51,473 nucleotides of DNA, from positions 1 through 51,473 of the forward strand of contig JAUCBJ010001879.1 of NCBI GenBank assembly GCA_032718475.1, written 5' to 3'. The notes below the pieces were generated by a model. That model ran no database searches. It worked only from the letters and a program-made list of their open reading frames with translations, and was not told the DNA's origin. The position numbers and the translations under genes were made by a program. Each line of letters begins with the position of its first letter. Position 1 is the stretch's first letter. The DNA comes from Nemertoderma westbladi (taxonomy: Eukaryota; Xenacoelomorpha; Nemertodermatida; Nemertodermatidae). Below are positions 22,281 through 34,522 of the stretch, in pieces.

Positions 22281-23624
22281 ATTTATTATTCAGAGTTTAT
22301 GCTAGTATTCGCAACATTCATTCCCCAAGTTTATTCCTACAGTAATTGTGTTTGTTATACATACCGTTATAGTTAAACTAACCCCGGTACTACATCAGGG
22401 CTGCTCGGCGTAGGTAAAGACTGGAGATTTTATGCTTTGGTCACTCCGGCAGATACCGTGGTTCTTTTAGCTGTTCAAGTATTTTCAACTACAAATTATT
22501 AGTCGTACAAGTACTTGTACCTAATTCAGGGTTTAGTGTACAGTACTTTCTGAGGGTGATTAGTGTGTAGGCAGTGTATTTGTGTTGTAAAGTGGTTAAT
22601 AGGCACGTTGGTTCTGGTAGACCGCGGTAATTAATCTCTAGGTAGGAACACTCCGTGATACATAACGTAGTACCTATAGCGATACGGTTATAGGTCGTCA
22701 GGCGGTGGTATTTTTCCTATCTGGACAACGCAGTATATTTACTACTACTTATTATTTTCAAATACCGTAGTAACCTGTCCGTTGTAATAACCAGATATTC
22801 TAACCCTTTGTTAGGCTGGTTAGTAGACTTCTTGTAAAATTACCCTAAAAATTTGTATTTGTGTATTTGTAATTAAATTTTTGTGTTATTTAGAGATTGT
22901 AATCTCAACCCGAATTGTACGTAATTTGTAGTATTAAGTAACTTAGGTAAATTAGAATTATTTGTTTTAGTGTCTAACAAGTAGCACTCCACTGAGAGCG
23001 CACAGCTTATGTGTAGTGACTCCCCCAGAAATAATAACATTTATTTCAAACATTGACAAAAACCCATTTCAACGGGTATATATATATTATAAATCAACTC
23101 AAACGATTTATAAATAGTAGGCCTGCCATACAACAATTAGGTCTCAATATCAGTTGGACTACTGCTTAAATAACGGTAATAAAGTAAGTTAAAGTAACCA
23201 AGTAACCCTTAAAATTCAGAAATTCAATTATTTAAAATAATTGATATACCGGTATTTACAATAGGCTTATTATCTTTATTTTCATAAACTTAGGCTGAAA
23301 TCATACCGGTATTCTGTAATTAATTTTAGTTAATAATTATACTTATATATACTATAAGTGTAAACTGCATACCGGTATCCACGATAGGCCTATTATATAT
23401 TTATATATTTGTGCTAAAATTATATACCGGTATTCTGTGAAAAACCTAGTCTGTAATAATACTTATATATACCATAAGCATACCGGTATTCTAATATTAT
23501 ATATATATCACGCTACACTGAGTAGCAGTATCGGTAATTAATTACTAGGTTAGCAGTTAATGCTGAATTACTAGACTTGCTTAGACAGTAATATAGCAGT
23601 AGGCATTCAACTGTGTAAACAAAC
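22281..23624 (+). other. remaining untranslated leader of the element
   Basis: No credible frame. It is AT-rich, with repeated ACCGGTATT words between 23240 and 23490. It probably forms the 5' untranslated region of the retrotransposon RNA, about 2.2 kb in total together with the duplication. Confidence 0.55.
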
Positions 23625-26600
23625 ATGTCTGATACTAAGCAGAACCTGTCAGACAGTTTATTAGATGCAACTATTTGCGACTCAGATAAGGGTGTAGAAC
23701 CGTCTACACCTAAGTTCAGTTCACCTCCCACTGTGAGGAAGGTCATCCCTCCAGTAGTAATAACAGAACCTAGGCTGGTCCAACATCGTAGGTCTATCAT
23801 AGGCACTCGAGCTCAGGTCAAGTGGGACCAAGAAGCAGCGGAACAGCAACAACCCGCGAGCCAAGAACTTATTTCTCAGCGGCCCGACAGCTCCAGTAGT
23901 GAGGGTACTGTAGAGCTGACACCCGAGCGCGGAGCAAAGATGACGGATGCAGTTTATTCGGATCCCCTTCTCATCCTGCCTGCAGCCGTACTCACTAGGG
24001 TATTGATCGCGGTGGAAGAACACCAGATCGATTGGGCGAGAAGTCAGCGATCAACTAAAGATAGTTATGCGGGATACACAAGGGAAGAACTGAAGTCTAT
24101 TGTCGAGTCGCAATGGAACTTCCCCGGACCCGGACTCCCGTTTGATTTATCAGAAGCTGCCTGGGAAGACATACACCGGATGGGAGTAACCAAGGAAACT
24201 ATCGATCCAGCTGTGTGGAAGAGGTCCGCAGCCGGATACGCACAGGGATTCTTCAGCTCTATGGAGCGACTAAAAGAACAACTGTTTCAACAACCACAAG
24301 GACCTCAAGAGCAGGGACAACTGCTTTATCAAGTTAGAGAAAGAATTCTGCGAATCAGGCTAATCTTATCGGCCTTTGAAGAGGCTTCTAAAAGAAGACA
24401 AGACACGTCGTTGCAAGTTGCCGTAAAGACTTGGTTTCAGCGGGTGAGTCTCCAGGTTCAAGGAACGGCTCAGTGGAAAGCTCAGCTAGAGGAGCGCTCA
24501 ACCCATGGAGAATCAACAGACGCTACTTTTTCCCAAGTGGAAAGTGAAGCGACGGCAGAGAACCCGCATAAGAGGGATGCCATTGATATCTATCTGTCAG
24601 ACTATCAACGTTTCTTAGGTGATGAAGAGTTGAGGAGAAGGTTGGATGGACTTAACCCTAATAGTGAAGGAGCACAGCGTGTGCTGGACGCCATCGACGT
24701 GGATAGGTTAGCGGCGAACCAAGCTAAATTCGATGAACAACTCCGCATCGCTAGAGTCCAAGAAGAACAGGTGAAGAAAAAACGTATAGAAGACAGAAAG
24801 AAAGCAACAGTAGCAGCTGCGGAAGCGGAAAGGAAAGCAGCCGAAGAGGAAAGTAAAGCAGCTGAAATGGAAAGATAAGCGGCAGTGGCAGCGGCAGCGG
24901 CAGCGGCAGAGGCAGAAGCGAAAAGAAAAGCAGCTGAAATGGAAAGAAGAGCAGCAATGGCAGCGGCAGAAGCAGAGCGGATAGCGGCTGAAGAGATCGC
25001 CCAATTAGAATTGGAAAATATTCAGGAGAATCAAGCCTGCATAAATAAACAGTTAACAGCTAGTAATATGCAGATGATGAATCGATCTACTCCCAAAAGA
25101 CAGGGATATACATCATCTGAGGAAGGCGATACCACCGATACTGAAGGCAAAGGAAATAGATCTCACCTAAGCAGACGTAAAAGAACATCCCACCGTCAGA
25201 AATTGCCTGATTTGCCTCCAGCTGTTAGAAGGCAACTAAATAACACCAACTTGGGTAGTACAGAACCAACAGACCAAATAATTACAATAGAAAGACTCCC
25301 TACTATAGTAGATGAGCCTGAAATAATTAGGCCTGTTCTCGAAGCCACCCTTTCAGTGGTAGAGACACCTGTACTCCCTGAACCTACCTCTAAATTCCCT
25401 TTGCACAGTACCAAGCTACCTGTGCCCAGCAGAACAGCCCATGAGACAGTTCATGCCCTGGACTCCGAGCGAAATATTCATGATTTGTCGCCCGTTGTCC
25501 CTCGTCCGCCCGCTACAACGTTGGCGAATCCCGCTTCGGCGGTCGAATGGGTGGATGAGAGACGACGGGGGATGGATCTCCTGCTCGGACAGATGCAGGA
25601 GACTGTTCAGCAATTCAAGGGCACAGTAAGGGAAAGTAGGTTAGAGTTGCAAGAAGTGCAGCAAAGTATCGCGCTAGAACGCGATAAATTAGTAAATACA
25701 CAAAAGGGTATACCACCACCCCCTGTAACAATGTGTCAACCTGTTAGGTCTGAAGTATCTAATGCGCAAGGTGTGGAGCCTACACGCATCTATACTGCTA
25801 GCGAAGTAGAAACTCCTATAGTGAACCCTATTAAGGGTAATTATAGACCTGTTGATAATGATATTCCTTATAGACCGGATCATAATCCGAGAAATTTATA
25901 TACCGATAACTCGATATTAAATAACACGATGGCCCAAGAAAGTTTTACGCGTCAAATGGCTAGAACCGAAGCCCGGCAAGCGGTAAAGGTGGGAGAGATC
26001 GTCAAGTTCAATGGAGATGAGATGAAATGGTTACCTTTTAATGAATATTACAAAGATAACATACAGAACTCTGTACTATCTAATGGAGAGAAACTTAGAT
26101 TCCTCATCGAGTGCTTGGAAGGATCTCCCAAGTTAATGGCGTTAAAGTTTATTGGACATCCAGACGGATTAAGACAAGTTTGGGATACACTAAACATCAG
26201 GTATGGTAATAGGAATAACATAGCTGGGTATTTGTATGCAAAGTTGGTAGCGCCCCGAAAGTTTATTAGCAGCGGGATTATAGAGTTTTCCGATGAGATT
26301 CAGGAGATCTGCAGACAATTAGATTGGCTAGGTAAGTCTCATGAGTATCAGAGTGTTATGGTTATTAGAGCAGTGGCTTCTACTTTACCGAAGGGTGGAG
26401 TAGGTACACGCTGGGATAAGAAAGTATTATATATGATGGAACAACAACGACGAGACCCTACCATGGCTGATCTCATGTCATTCCTAGATGGAGAAGTGAA
26501 ATTACAGCTCCTAAAACTGTCCAGAGAGAAGACCCCGGAAAACAAGGTAAGTGAAAAACCCGTCTCTAGGAGAAAGGTAACACCGGTATGTTATACAGAC

Positions 26601-27300
26601 GACGGCGAAAGCCAGACTTCTCAAGGAGAAGATAGCGGGAAAGACACTGACAGATCTTATTATGTCAATAAAATGCCTAAAGATCAGGTAAGTAAATTCA
26701 AGTCTCGAACTAATGACAGGAGAGAACAGGTAAGAAAAACTCCTCCTACGTCTCCCAAGAGAATTCAGGTGAGAAAGCCCGAAGAAAAAACAAGTGTGCA
26801 CAATGTTACGCAAAATAAGGTAAGTAACATCAAACCGAAATGTGCGCTATGTGATGGGACCCATCGCTTGAATACGTGTGATGAATTCCTAAAGAAATCA
26901 TTAACTGAGAGACGTGAAGTCATGTGGGATAAGCGGTTGTGTTATAATTGCCTCAGACAAGGACACCAACGGCGAACCTGTTACTCTGACACAAGATGTG
27001 CCAAGTGCGGTGCGAAACATCATATCTTGTTGCACACTGAATTCGAGCGAAATAGTCCGAGTCAGGTAAGTGATTCCGAATTACATGTCCAATTCAGTGA
27101 TGTGAACGACACTGATCAATCTGAGATGGAAGGATTCTATACGGACGAGTTCTCCGACGAAAACGAATCCTGTTACATGATAAATACCACAGTGTATCGA
27201 GCACTCACGTATGAAAAGGATACGGACAGCGACCTTACCCTAACTACTTCTGATCAACAACCATTTTGGAAAGCGCCAACTTCCAATGTAGGGATTAGAG
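23625..27300 (+). pseudogene. gag region
   Basis: The start is MSDTKQNLSDSLLDA, followed by an acidic, Gln-rich region. A long Ala/Glu/Lys-rich stretch (about 24770-25015, AEAERKAAEE-type heptads encoded by gcagcggcagcg repeats) should form a coiled coil. A stop interrupts it at 24876. A Pro/Ser-rich linker follows, and then the folded Gag core at about 25950-26520, with WLPFNEYYKDNIQNS, LIECLEGSPKLMAL and DKKVLYMMEQQRRDPTM. Zinc-binding motifs come next: CALCDGTHRLNTC (C-x2-C-x3-H-x4-C, about 26841-26879), CYNCLRQGHQRRTC (CCHC, about 26939-26980) and CAKCGAKHHILLH. This triple arrangement is usual in BEL/Pao elements. Confidence 0.85.
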
Positions 27301-27323
27301 AATTTCCTGTGGTACAGGTAAGG
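26332..27323 (+). promoter_or_regulatory. cluster of consensus 5' splice sites inside gag
   Basis: Within 1 kb there are strong donor matches at 26332 (TAG|GTAAGT), 26547 (AAG|GTAAGT), 26688 (CAG|GTAAGT) and 26730 (CAG|GTAAGA). More follow at 26769 (CAG|GTGAGA), 26820 (AAG|GTAAGT), 27066 (CAG|GTAAGT) and 27318 (CAG|GTAAGG). A weaker one is at 26577 (AAG|GTAACA). All but the first cut exactly between codons of the gag frame. Use as donors is inferred from the consensus only. Confidence 0.6.
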
Positions 27324-27329
27324 GTCCAT

Positions 27330-27440
27330 GGACCAAAAAGGAGTTATGTAGTGAACGCCCTCCTTGACTCCGGTAGTACAGGAACATTCATCGACAAAGA
27401 GCTAGCCGAGGACATATTTGCTGGACAACCCAAGTTCTGA
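27330..27440 (+). pseudogene. aspartic protease core
   Basis: The active-site motif LLDSGSTGTFI lies at about 27359-27391, preceded by VVQVRVHG and VVNALL. A TGA at 27438 truncates the frame 16 codons later. The following segment (from 27441) continues in the same frame with protease-to-RT linker sequence such as VGWYFTGPS (near 27785). Confidence 0.85.
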
Positions 27441-28199
27441 ACTAAGTTAAACATGTCAGGAATTATGCAGGTTTGGAAATCTACAGTAACAGCGGATTAT
27501 TATGTAGGTGCGTTGTCCATGTCCACCCCCCAGGACGAACTAGGAGAACATAGCATAAGGTCAGTGAAAATGGTGGCTATAAAGAACTTCGCTACTACCC
27601 AAGCAGACCTTTTTAATTGGGACGAGGATGAGAGCATCCAACATCTTAAGATACCTCGATTCCAGACAGATTATCCTGGAGTGCAAATACTCCTCGGCCA
27701 AAACGCGCATGAGGCGCTCGAGACATTGGAGAAACGGCCTGCTCAACCGCAGCCACTACAAACCTATGCGGTAAGAACTAGAGTAGGTTGGTACTTTACT
27801 GGCCCTTCCCGTAGAACTCTCATGGAAAGATTACCGAAAGATCAGGTATATCAAGTGCGAGAATGGGAAGTTGAGAACAGTGAGTTCGACGATCCAACTG
27901 AGGGAACTCCATACTCCTCAGACAACGACGATATACATCAACTTTTCGAGGAAGAGAATGCCATCGATCTCTTTCAGGAAAGCGAGACTTGGCAAAATCA
28001 AGTGAACTTATGTCAACTCCTTCTCCCATCCGAGCGAGACGACTATAACGACGAGCTTAATGACGTCATTGAACGTTATAATGCCAAGACTCGGGATGAA
28101 CACGCCGTAAGATTCTTTACTCAAGAGGTTGTAGAGCCCAACTCCTACGATAAGGCCCTATCGGTGGAGGAAGAAAGAGCCAAGCAGATCCAAGCGACA

Positions 28200-29860
28200 A
28201 CTACTCGTTTTCTTAAAGATCAAGGTAGATATGAGATCGGTCTTCCTTTCCGAAAGCGAGAACCAAAGTTCATTAACAACAGACCTTTGGCGGAGAAAAG
28301 AATTGCTCAACTACATCGACGCCTTACGGCAAATTCTTCAGCTAAAGAAATGTATCAAACGCAGTTGAAGAAGTTTATTAGCAAGGGATATGCGGAGCTA
28401 GTACCGGAAGAAACACCTATAACTGAGAGAACGTATTATTTAACTCACCATTACGTTCCCAAACCCGGTAAACCCCATGAAGTACGAGTGGTGTTTGACG
28501 GTTCCGCCCTTTATATGGGCCAATCTCTTAATTCTGAATTGTTACCTGGACCCAACTTACTCCAATCCTTGTTGGGAATACTATTAAGATTAAGACAATA
28601 CCCCATTGCTTTCGCCTCAGATATAGAAGGCATGTTCTTACAAGTCAAAGCGCTGGATAGGGATCGAGATAGCCTACGATTTTTGTGGTGGCCTGAAGGA
28701 GACCTCAATAAGAAACCTGTGGAGTACTGGATGACCATCCAAGCCTTTGGGATAATCTCGAGCCCTTCAAACGCCTGTTCCGTGGTGCGCACCACTGCGG
28801 ATGACAACCGAGACGCCTTCTCTAAAGAGGTGATCGACAATATCAAACGAGACATCTACATGGACGATAATCTGAAGTCCCTTCCATCAGTCGAAGAAGC
28901 CATTGAGGTCGCTAAAGGAACGGTAGAATGCTTAAAGAAAGGTGGATTTCGATGAACTAAATTCACTAGCAACTCCCGTGAGTTTCTGGAGTCGATCCTG
29001 GTAGAAGATCGAGGAGCAAAAGACCTAGATCTAATAAAGGATGATCTCCCAGAAACTAAGACCCTTGGTTTGAAATGGGACACAGAAAGAGATATCCTGT
29101 TTTTCCAATTAAAACAGCGAGATAATCCAGTTCGGACTAAACGGATTTGTTTAAGTATCCTGAGCACTTATTTCGATCCATTGGGATTTATTAGCCCAGT
29201 TATATTAATTGCTCGGAGTTTAGTACAACAAATGTGGCTTGAAAACCACTCATGGGACGATCCACTTAAGGGAGAATTATTAAAGAAGTGGATGAAATGG
29301 GAAGAATCTCTACCAGCCATCAAAAACTTTATAATTTCCCGTTCATATTTTGGTCATGTTCTCCCTACGTATTCATATCAACTCCATGTGTTTGGAGACG
29401 CCAGCGATATGGGAATCGGTATAGTAGCCTACCTAAGGGTGGAAACTCTGGACGGAATCAAAGTCGCCTTGGTTACCTCTAAGGCATTGATAAACAACAA
29501 GTTGAAAGTTCCTCGAGCGGAGTTAAAAGCGGCTCTATACGCTACAGCCATCGGCCGGAATGTAACAGAACAGATCGACTATCCCCTGGAGAAAACTGTC
29601 TATTGGACCGACGCTTTACTCGTGTTGGAGTATATCACCAATGAAGTCTGTCAGTTCAGCGTCTTCGTTACCAACAGAGTAGCTATTATACTCAGCCGCA
29701 CGACGATGGATCAATGGAGACATTGCCCCGGAACGATTAATCCAGCGGACATCGCTTCCAGGGGAGCAACTCCACAAGAACTGGTAGATACTCCAGACTG
29801 GTTAGGTGGACCCGACTCCCTCTACAAAGAAGAAGAAGAATGGCCTCCTCATCTTACTAC
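28200..29860 (+). pseudogene. reverse transcriptase and RNase H
   Basis: RT blocks in order are YLTHHYVPKPGKPHEVRVVF, PIAFASDIEGMFLQV (first catalytic Asp), FGIISSPSNA and IYMDDNLKS, with the YMDD box at 28857-28868. Tyr-Met-Asp-Asp in place of the more usual Tyr-Val-Asp-Asp is a minor oddity for BEL/Pao. A TGA at 28953 falls in the thumb region between GGFR and TKFTSNSREFLESIL. RNase H follows with FGDAS (Asp at 29397), PRAELKAALYA (Glu at 29520) and YWTDALLVLEYI (Asp at 29610). It ends with RHCPGTINPADIASRG, the block that closes the RNase H part in this family. Confidence 0.93.
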
Positions 29861-30399
29861 AGCAGAAATTAGACAGGCCAAGGGAGCGGAGAAAGTCAAA
29901 CCTAAAACTCAGGCGAGTAAATCGAAGTTATTCAAACCCACAGTAGATCTGTCTGTACTACATACTTCCGGAGACGACGCTTTGGATCAGAAACCCACAG
30001 CCACAAATAAACCCGTTGTGGAAATCCGTGATAAGGATTGGAAATCTGGCATACCAGACGTCTCGCAAGGACTCTCACCTCTTCTGCAGAGAGCGATGCA
30101 TCACTACAGTTCCTGGAATCGGCTTTGTAAGGCCGTTACATATTTAAAGAGATGTTTTCACCATCACTACTCTGGGATGAAAACAAAGGGTGATACCGCT
30201 CCAATCACATCAGTGCAGGTCCATGTTATTAAAGATCTTCCCAAACATAAGATACCCGACAGGTTTCTGAAGGAGAAGATCAGTTATCAGGAGCTTGAAG
30301 AAACCAACAAACAGATGCTGAGACTCTTACAATGCTATGAAGATTCCGATAAGTATTTCCTGTTGTTGAGAAATCCACAGATGCGCTTAAGGGATCGTT

Positions 30400-31743
30400 T
30401 CTCTAGCACAATGATAGATGGGTTGATACGTGTTGGAGGAAGGTTAACGAATGCCCCATTATCCTTTGATACTAAGTTCCCCATACTCATTAGAAATCTT
30501 GAAATACAAGTCAAGATGATTGTAGATGTTCACAGCAAACTTTATCATGCTGGTAGAGAACGAGTTCTTAGCGAAATTCGAACTCGCTATTATTTTTATA
30601 AACCCCGTAGAGCTCTGAACCAAGTTCTTAGGAACTGTATACCCTGTAGGAAAGCATTCAGTAGGCCTTTAACACAGAGAGAGGCAGAATTACCTAGGGA
30701 ACGAGTAAGCTTTTATGAACCACCCTTTACTAATACCGGTGTGGATTTATTTGGCCCTATTGAAGTATATCGTGCTAGGACTATAGTCAAGAGATGGTGT
30801 GTAATCTTTGTTTGTATGACTTGTAGAGCCATCCATCTCGATATGGTGAACGATTTATCTACCAACAGCTTTCTATTAAGCTTATGACGACAGATCGCTC
30901 GCTTTGGCACTAGTAACACGATGAGATCTGATAAGGGAACAAACTTCATTGGCGCCAACAATGAAATCAAAGCTTACGTCAAAGATTGGAACCAAAGACA
31001 GGTGGACGACCAACTACGAGTAACAGCGTCTAGTTGGACCTTCAACGCCGCCGACGCCCCTTGGTGGGGAGGAAGTTGGGAGAGATTAATAAGAAGTGTG
31101 AAGACGGCATTTCATTTTATAGTGCCTTGCCGCGCTTATCTCACCGACGAACTTTTGCGGACGTTAATGGAAGAAATCGCCGCCTATCTCAACGAGAGAC
31201 CGCTTATGCCAGTCTCATCGAGTCCCGATTCCCTGGAAGCGCTAACACCCACGCACTTCCTACTGAAGAAACCTGTAGCCATGCTCCCACGCTCGGAAAT
31301 CACAGACGGAGACGAATACTGCCGGCAAACTTGGCAACTTATGCAGTTGTTATCCCGTCGGTTCGCTGACCATTTCGAAAAACATTATCTGCCCACGCTA
31401 CAACTTCGAACTAAGTGGTTTGCGCAGCAAGAAAACGTCAGCGCTGGAGACATGGTCCTTATTGCGGATTCAGTCGGTTGCATTCAAGCGGTGGCAGACA
31501 GGTCGTATCATCGAGACTCACATCTCGGATGATGGTTTGGTGCGATCGGTAGAACTCGTCGTCATGCGACGTAACTTCAAGAAACCGGGAATTGTCTTCG
31601 AGACGCAGCAGCTCAATCGCCCAGTTGGTCGCTTATGTTTACTGGAAAGAGACAGAGAACTCTCCGGAAACTATGGGAGACAAGATACTCTTCCCACGAC
31701 CACCTCCCTAATCCAACAAACATCTAGGGACTCCCCAACTTAA
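30400..31743 (+). pseudogene. integrase
   Basis: The N-terminal zinc module reads HSKLYH (from 30531), then NCIPCRKA (about 30635-30650). The catalytic triad is visible: D in GVDLFGP (30744), D in RSDKGTNFIGA (30930) and E in GGSWERLIR (31080). A TGA at 30885 separates the first and second catalytic Asp, and one base appears to be gained near 31472. After the shift the C-terminal domain is recognisable (WQTGRIIETHISDDGLVRSV, then RPVGRLCLLE) and ends at 31743. Confidence 0.93.
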
Positions 31744-33383
31744 CAACGGCTGGAGTGGGTGTGTGACCATATTATTTTATATTTGTATTTGTTTTATTTT
31801 TATATTTATGTATGTATTATTATGTAATTTTATTTTAATCGTTTTATTTAATTTTATTTAGTAACATGTTATATTAGCAAGCATTTAGTAGATTAGTGCA
31901 ATATATTCGCATTTATTACGTAATTACTTGTATTATATATTTAGTGCGACGGCGAGAAATAATTCTTTTTCTCCTTCCTTACTGTCCGTATTACATTATA
32001 AATACATGACTACAGTAAGATGAAATGTCCGTACTTATTAAAGTACAATAAAGCCACTACTATATTCAAGTATTATTGGTAGGCAGAGTATTAGGAATGC
32101 AAAGTTCAGATCCTCGTGTCTCGGCTAAACCAAGCTCTGGGTAGACCTTGGAAACGACTTGCCTCTTCACACTGACATTGCTTCGTGCGATATTGCTCTC
32201 ATACCGTATATTAAATAATACATATAGTAGCGTGATGTCCCTTTAACAGTAGCGTATAACGCAAAATAAATCTGTTAAACCCTTTGACCATCTGTAATTC
32301 TAGTCGATTAAGATATCGCGGCACCCACCGATATACTTGAAAGACAAAATTCTAGAATCAATGGTTAACGTCCCCAGACAAGTTCTGGAATAAACTGGTG
32401 CCCATCCTAAATATTAATTATTAATATTTCCAAAAATCTGTCAAATATCAGATCCTTTAAAATTCTAGTCGATTAAGATATCGTAGCACTTACCGATACT
32501 CTTAAAAGGACAAAATTCCTAGAATCAAGGATCCCAGCCCCCAGACACGTTCTGGAATAAAATTGTGTCTACTTAACATTAAATAATAAAATTTAAGGGA
32601 ATAAATTTAAATTCAGATATTTCAATGAATTTAATAAATTGTCATTTTATACAATTTATAACATTCCCAAAATTCCATTAATTAATAGATCATGGGAGCG
32701 GAGATTCACTCTATTAAGTGTATTTGTGTGCGAGAATCTCCAATGTATAGTCAATAGCCGATAAAATTCATAGAATCATGTATAAAGGGGATATTGACTA
32801 TTAAAGAATTACTATTAAATAGCATCCCAGATCTGTATGCATGAGAATTACCCTAATTATATCGCTAGCTTTCCATAATGTCACCATGGCAACAACCAGG
32901 CTAGAATTAGAAGTGAGTTAAAAGAACAATAGAAGGCATGCCCCATTGAATAGCATAGGGAATAAATAGCGCACTGCTAGTATCCAAGGATACATAATAA
33001 ATACAGTGACATTCTGGAAGGTACTGACTAACGGACAAATGGCCCGAATGTGTGCAGTTTGTTGCAGTTGTGTTGAATTTGTGCGTTTGTAGGTGAATGT
33101 TACTACTAAGGTGTGTTTACAGTAGCGAGTCGCAATTGTGAAAGTAACCCTAACTCTCCAAGAAGAACCTGCAGTACATCTAAGCCTTTGGGACGGACAG
33201 TGAAGTGACTTGTGCCGGTTATCGTTGTCGTTGTGTAGCTACATCGTTGGCGAAAGCACAGCGACGACGGTACATCGGCGCTGAGGATCTTACACTGTCC
33301 GGGGGCAAAAGAGGGGTAGGCAGCGACGCCCGCTAGCCTAATATATATAAACTCATTATAATATTGATAAACTCATAGCAGAT
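31744..33383 (+). other. long spacer between pol and the 3' coding block
   Basis: The 1.6-kb stretch has no credible frame. It starts with a T/A-rich part, contains a 172-bp tandem duplication (32290-32575), and ends with a more GC-rich stretch with several AG acceptor-like sites just before the ATG at 33384. It may hold an internal promoter or an intron of a subgenomic RNA; neither is shown. Confidence 0.5.
32290..32575 (+). repeat. 172-bp tandem duplication in the spacer
   Basis: Two copies start near 32290 and 32462. Both carry attctagtcgattaagat, atcg-gcac-accgata, gacaaaatt-ctagaatcaa and cagaca-gttctggaataaa in the same order. Confidence 0.85.
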
Positions 33384-33761
33384 ATGACTGAGTTGATAGA
33401 AGATGATCTTGGTATCAGGGAGCGATATACTCTACCTTTATAAGCGTTTGTCGATAGCTTGATACGCGGCGATGCTGGTCCAACTACTACGGAGGATGAT
33501 GGTCGTTATATCGAACCGCCAATGTCCCCGGAGCAACTTACGCGTGAATTGGACTATAGAAAGTTCACCGCTCGCTATACGCATCGTAATGGTACGTATA
33601 TGGACTTCTTAACTACCGGTCATCCTATCGATTTACACGACACGGATGATGTGGATACCGAAAGGGAAATGGTTTTATTTAAATATCATACCCAGCGGAG
33701 TCGGAACGATAAACCGAGAATGGAACACGAGAATTCTATTCGAAATCAACTCGAAGGATAG
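33384..33761 (+). pseudogene. small acidic ORF with an early stop
   Basis: From ATG 33384 the frame reads MTELIEDDLGIRERYTLPL, a TAA at 33441, and then continues in the same frame to a stop at 33761, for 125 codons in total. Recognisable parts are MSPEQLTRELDYRKF and DFLTTGHPIDLHDTDDVD. Composition (Asp, Arg, Thr) looks protein-like. I do not recognise the family. It lies between pol and the zinc-knuckle ORF, on the same strand and inside the LTRs, so it is probably a further element gene or the first exon of one. A possible donor (GTACGT) is near 33594. Confidence 0.45.
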
Positions 33762-33963
33762 AACGTGGAAGAAGGCTTGTAAAGACAAATGGAGGAGAAC
33801 CACTGGAGAAGAGACATGTGTTAATGTCCAGGGTCCATAATGTGAATAGTTTCCCCCGGGGCACGGGTGCTCGCGGGCGGTCTCCTTCGGGAGGCTGTAA
33901 ATTTCTCTCCCTTCATCGTTTTCCTGTAATTATTGTGATCAGTGTCACAATTAAAAGACAAGA

Positions 33964-34296
33964 ATGAATGATGACGTGACGGAAAACTTGTCCATTGTGG
34001 TATCTTATGGATACTACCCTATATCCTCTCTCCTCTTTACTCCCTTTATCCCTCTATATCTCACTATTGAAGATACAACATACTTCGTCCCACCTTCTCT
34101 TCCCAATGCGCTCGGAACTTTGGGAGACGATCGACCAATCCTAGTTGTATCGTGGTATGGATCATACCGCCTCCTAATAAATCTCCCCACCCTTTACTGT
34201 TTATTTGGATGCTCATATTGGTGTCCGCACCTCCTGTCCATGTACCATTCTGTTGATATTTATGATATCAACTTCCACCCTCTCGTTGTTGATTAG
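33964..34296 (+). CDS. 110-codon hydrophobic ORF, uncertain
   Basis: From ATG 33964 the frame encodes MNDDVTENLSIVVSYGYYP, then a hydrophobic stretch (ISSLLFTPFIPLYLTI) and a second one (LLINLPTLYCLFGCSYWCP). It is unusually rich in Tyr, Leu and Pro. It could be a small membrane protein, but length and base composition leave a chance open frame possible. It sits between the acidic ORF and the zinc-knuckle ORF, in a different frame from both. Confidence 0.25.
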   Translation: MNDDVTENLSIVVSYGYYPISSLLFTPFIPLYLTIEDTTYFVPPSLPNALGTLGDDRPILVVSWYGSYRLLINLPTLYCLFGCSYWCPHLLSMYHSVDIYDINFHPLVVD

Positions 34297-34522
34297 ATAA
34301 TCAACCACCACTAAGGATTTCCTTAAAGTCCACGACCGTGATTCAAGGACTGAAAGGATACGCGGCTAATCTGTGAACAACTGGTACCATTGTGTGTCAT
34401 AAATCTGGTTGTCCACCTCCCTCAATGATTGGAGATATAAATCTTATAATCTTATGTAGAACAACTGAGGTAAACATATCCTTGAACTGGTGTTTCCCTC
34501 ATCGCACTGGGGATAAATTCAG

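Larger units (their letters stand above)
23625..31743 (+). pseudogene. BEL/Pao gag-pol polyprotein, broken
   Basis: One reading frame runs from the ATG at 23625 to the stop at 31741-31743 through Gag, aspartic protease, reverse transcriptase, RNase H and integrase, the BEL/Pao order. It is interrupted in frame by TAA at 24876 and TGA at 27438, 28953 and 30885. It also shifts by one base near 31472, after which the C-terminal integrase part is read in the next frame. All four open segments upstream of the shift share the same frame, so the stops are nonsense changes, not gene boundaries. The total would be about 2,700 codons. Two kinds of stop codon plus a frameshift argue for decay, not programmed readthrough. 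Confidence 0.92.

Noticed and set aside
24876-30887. Programmed stop-codon readthrough in gag-pol
   Set aside because: Four in-frame stops of two kinds (TAA and TGA), at places other than a single Gag/Pol border, plus a frameshift, fit decay better.
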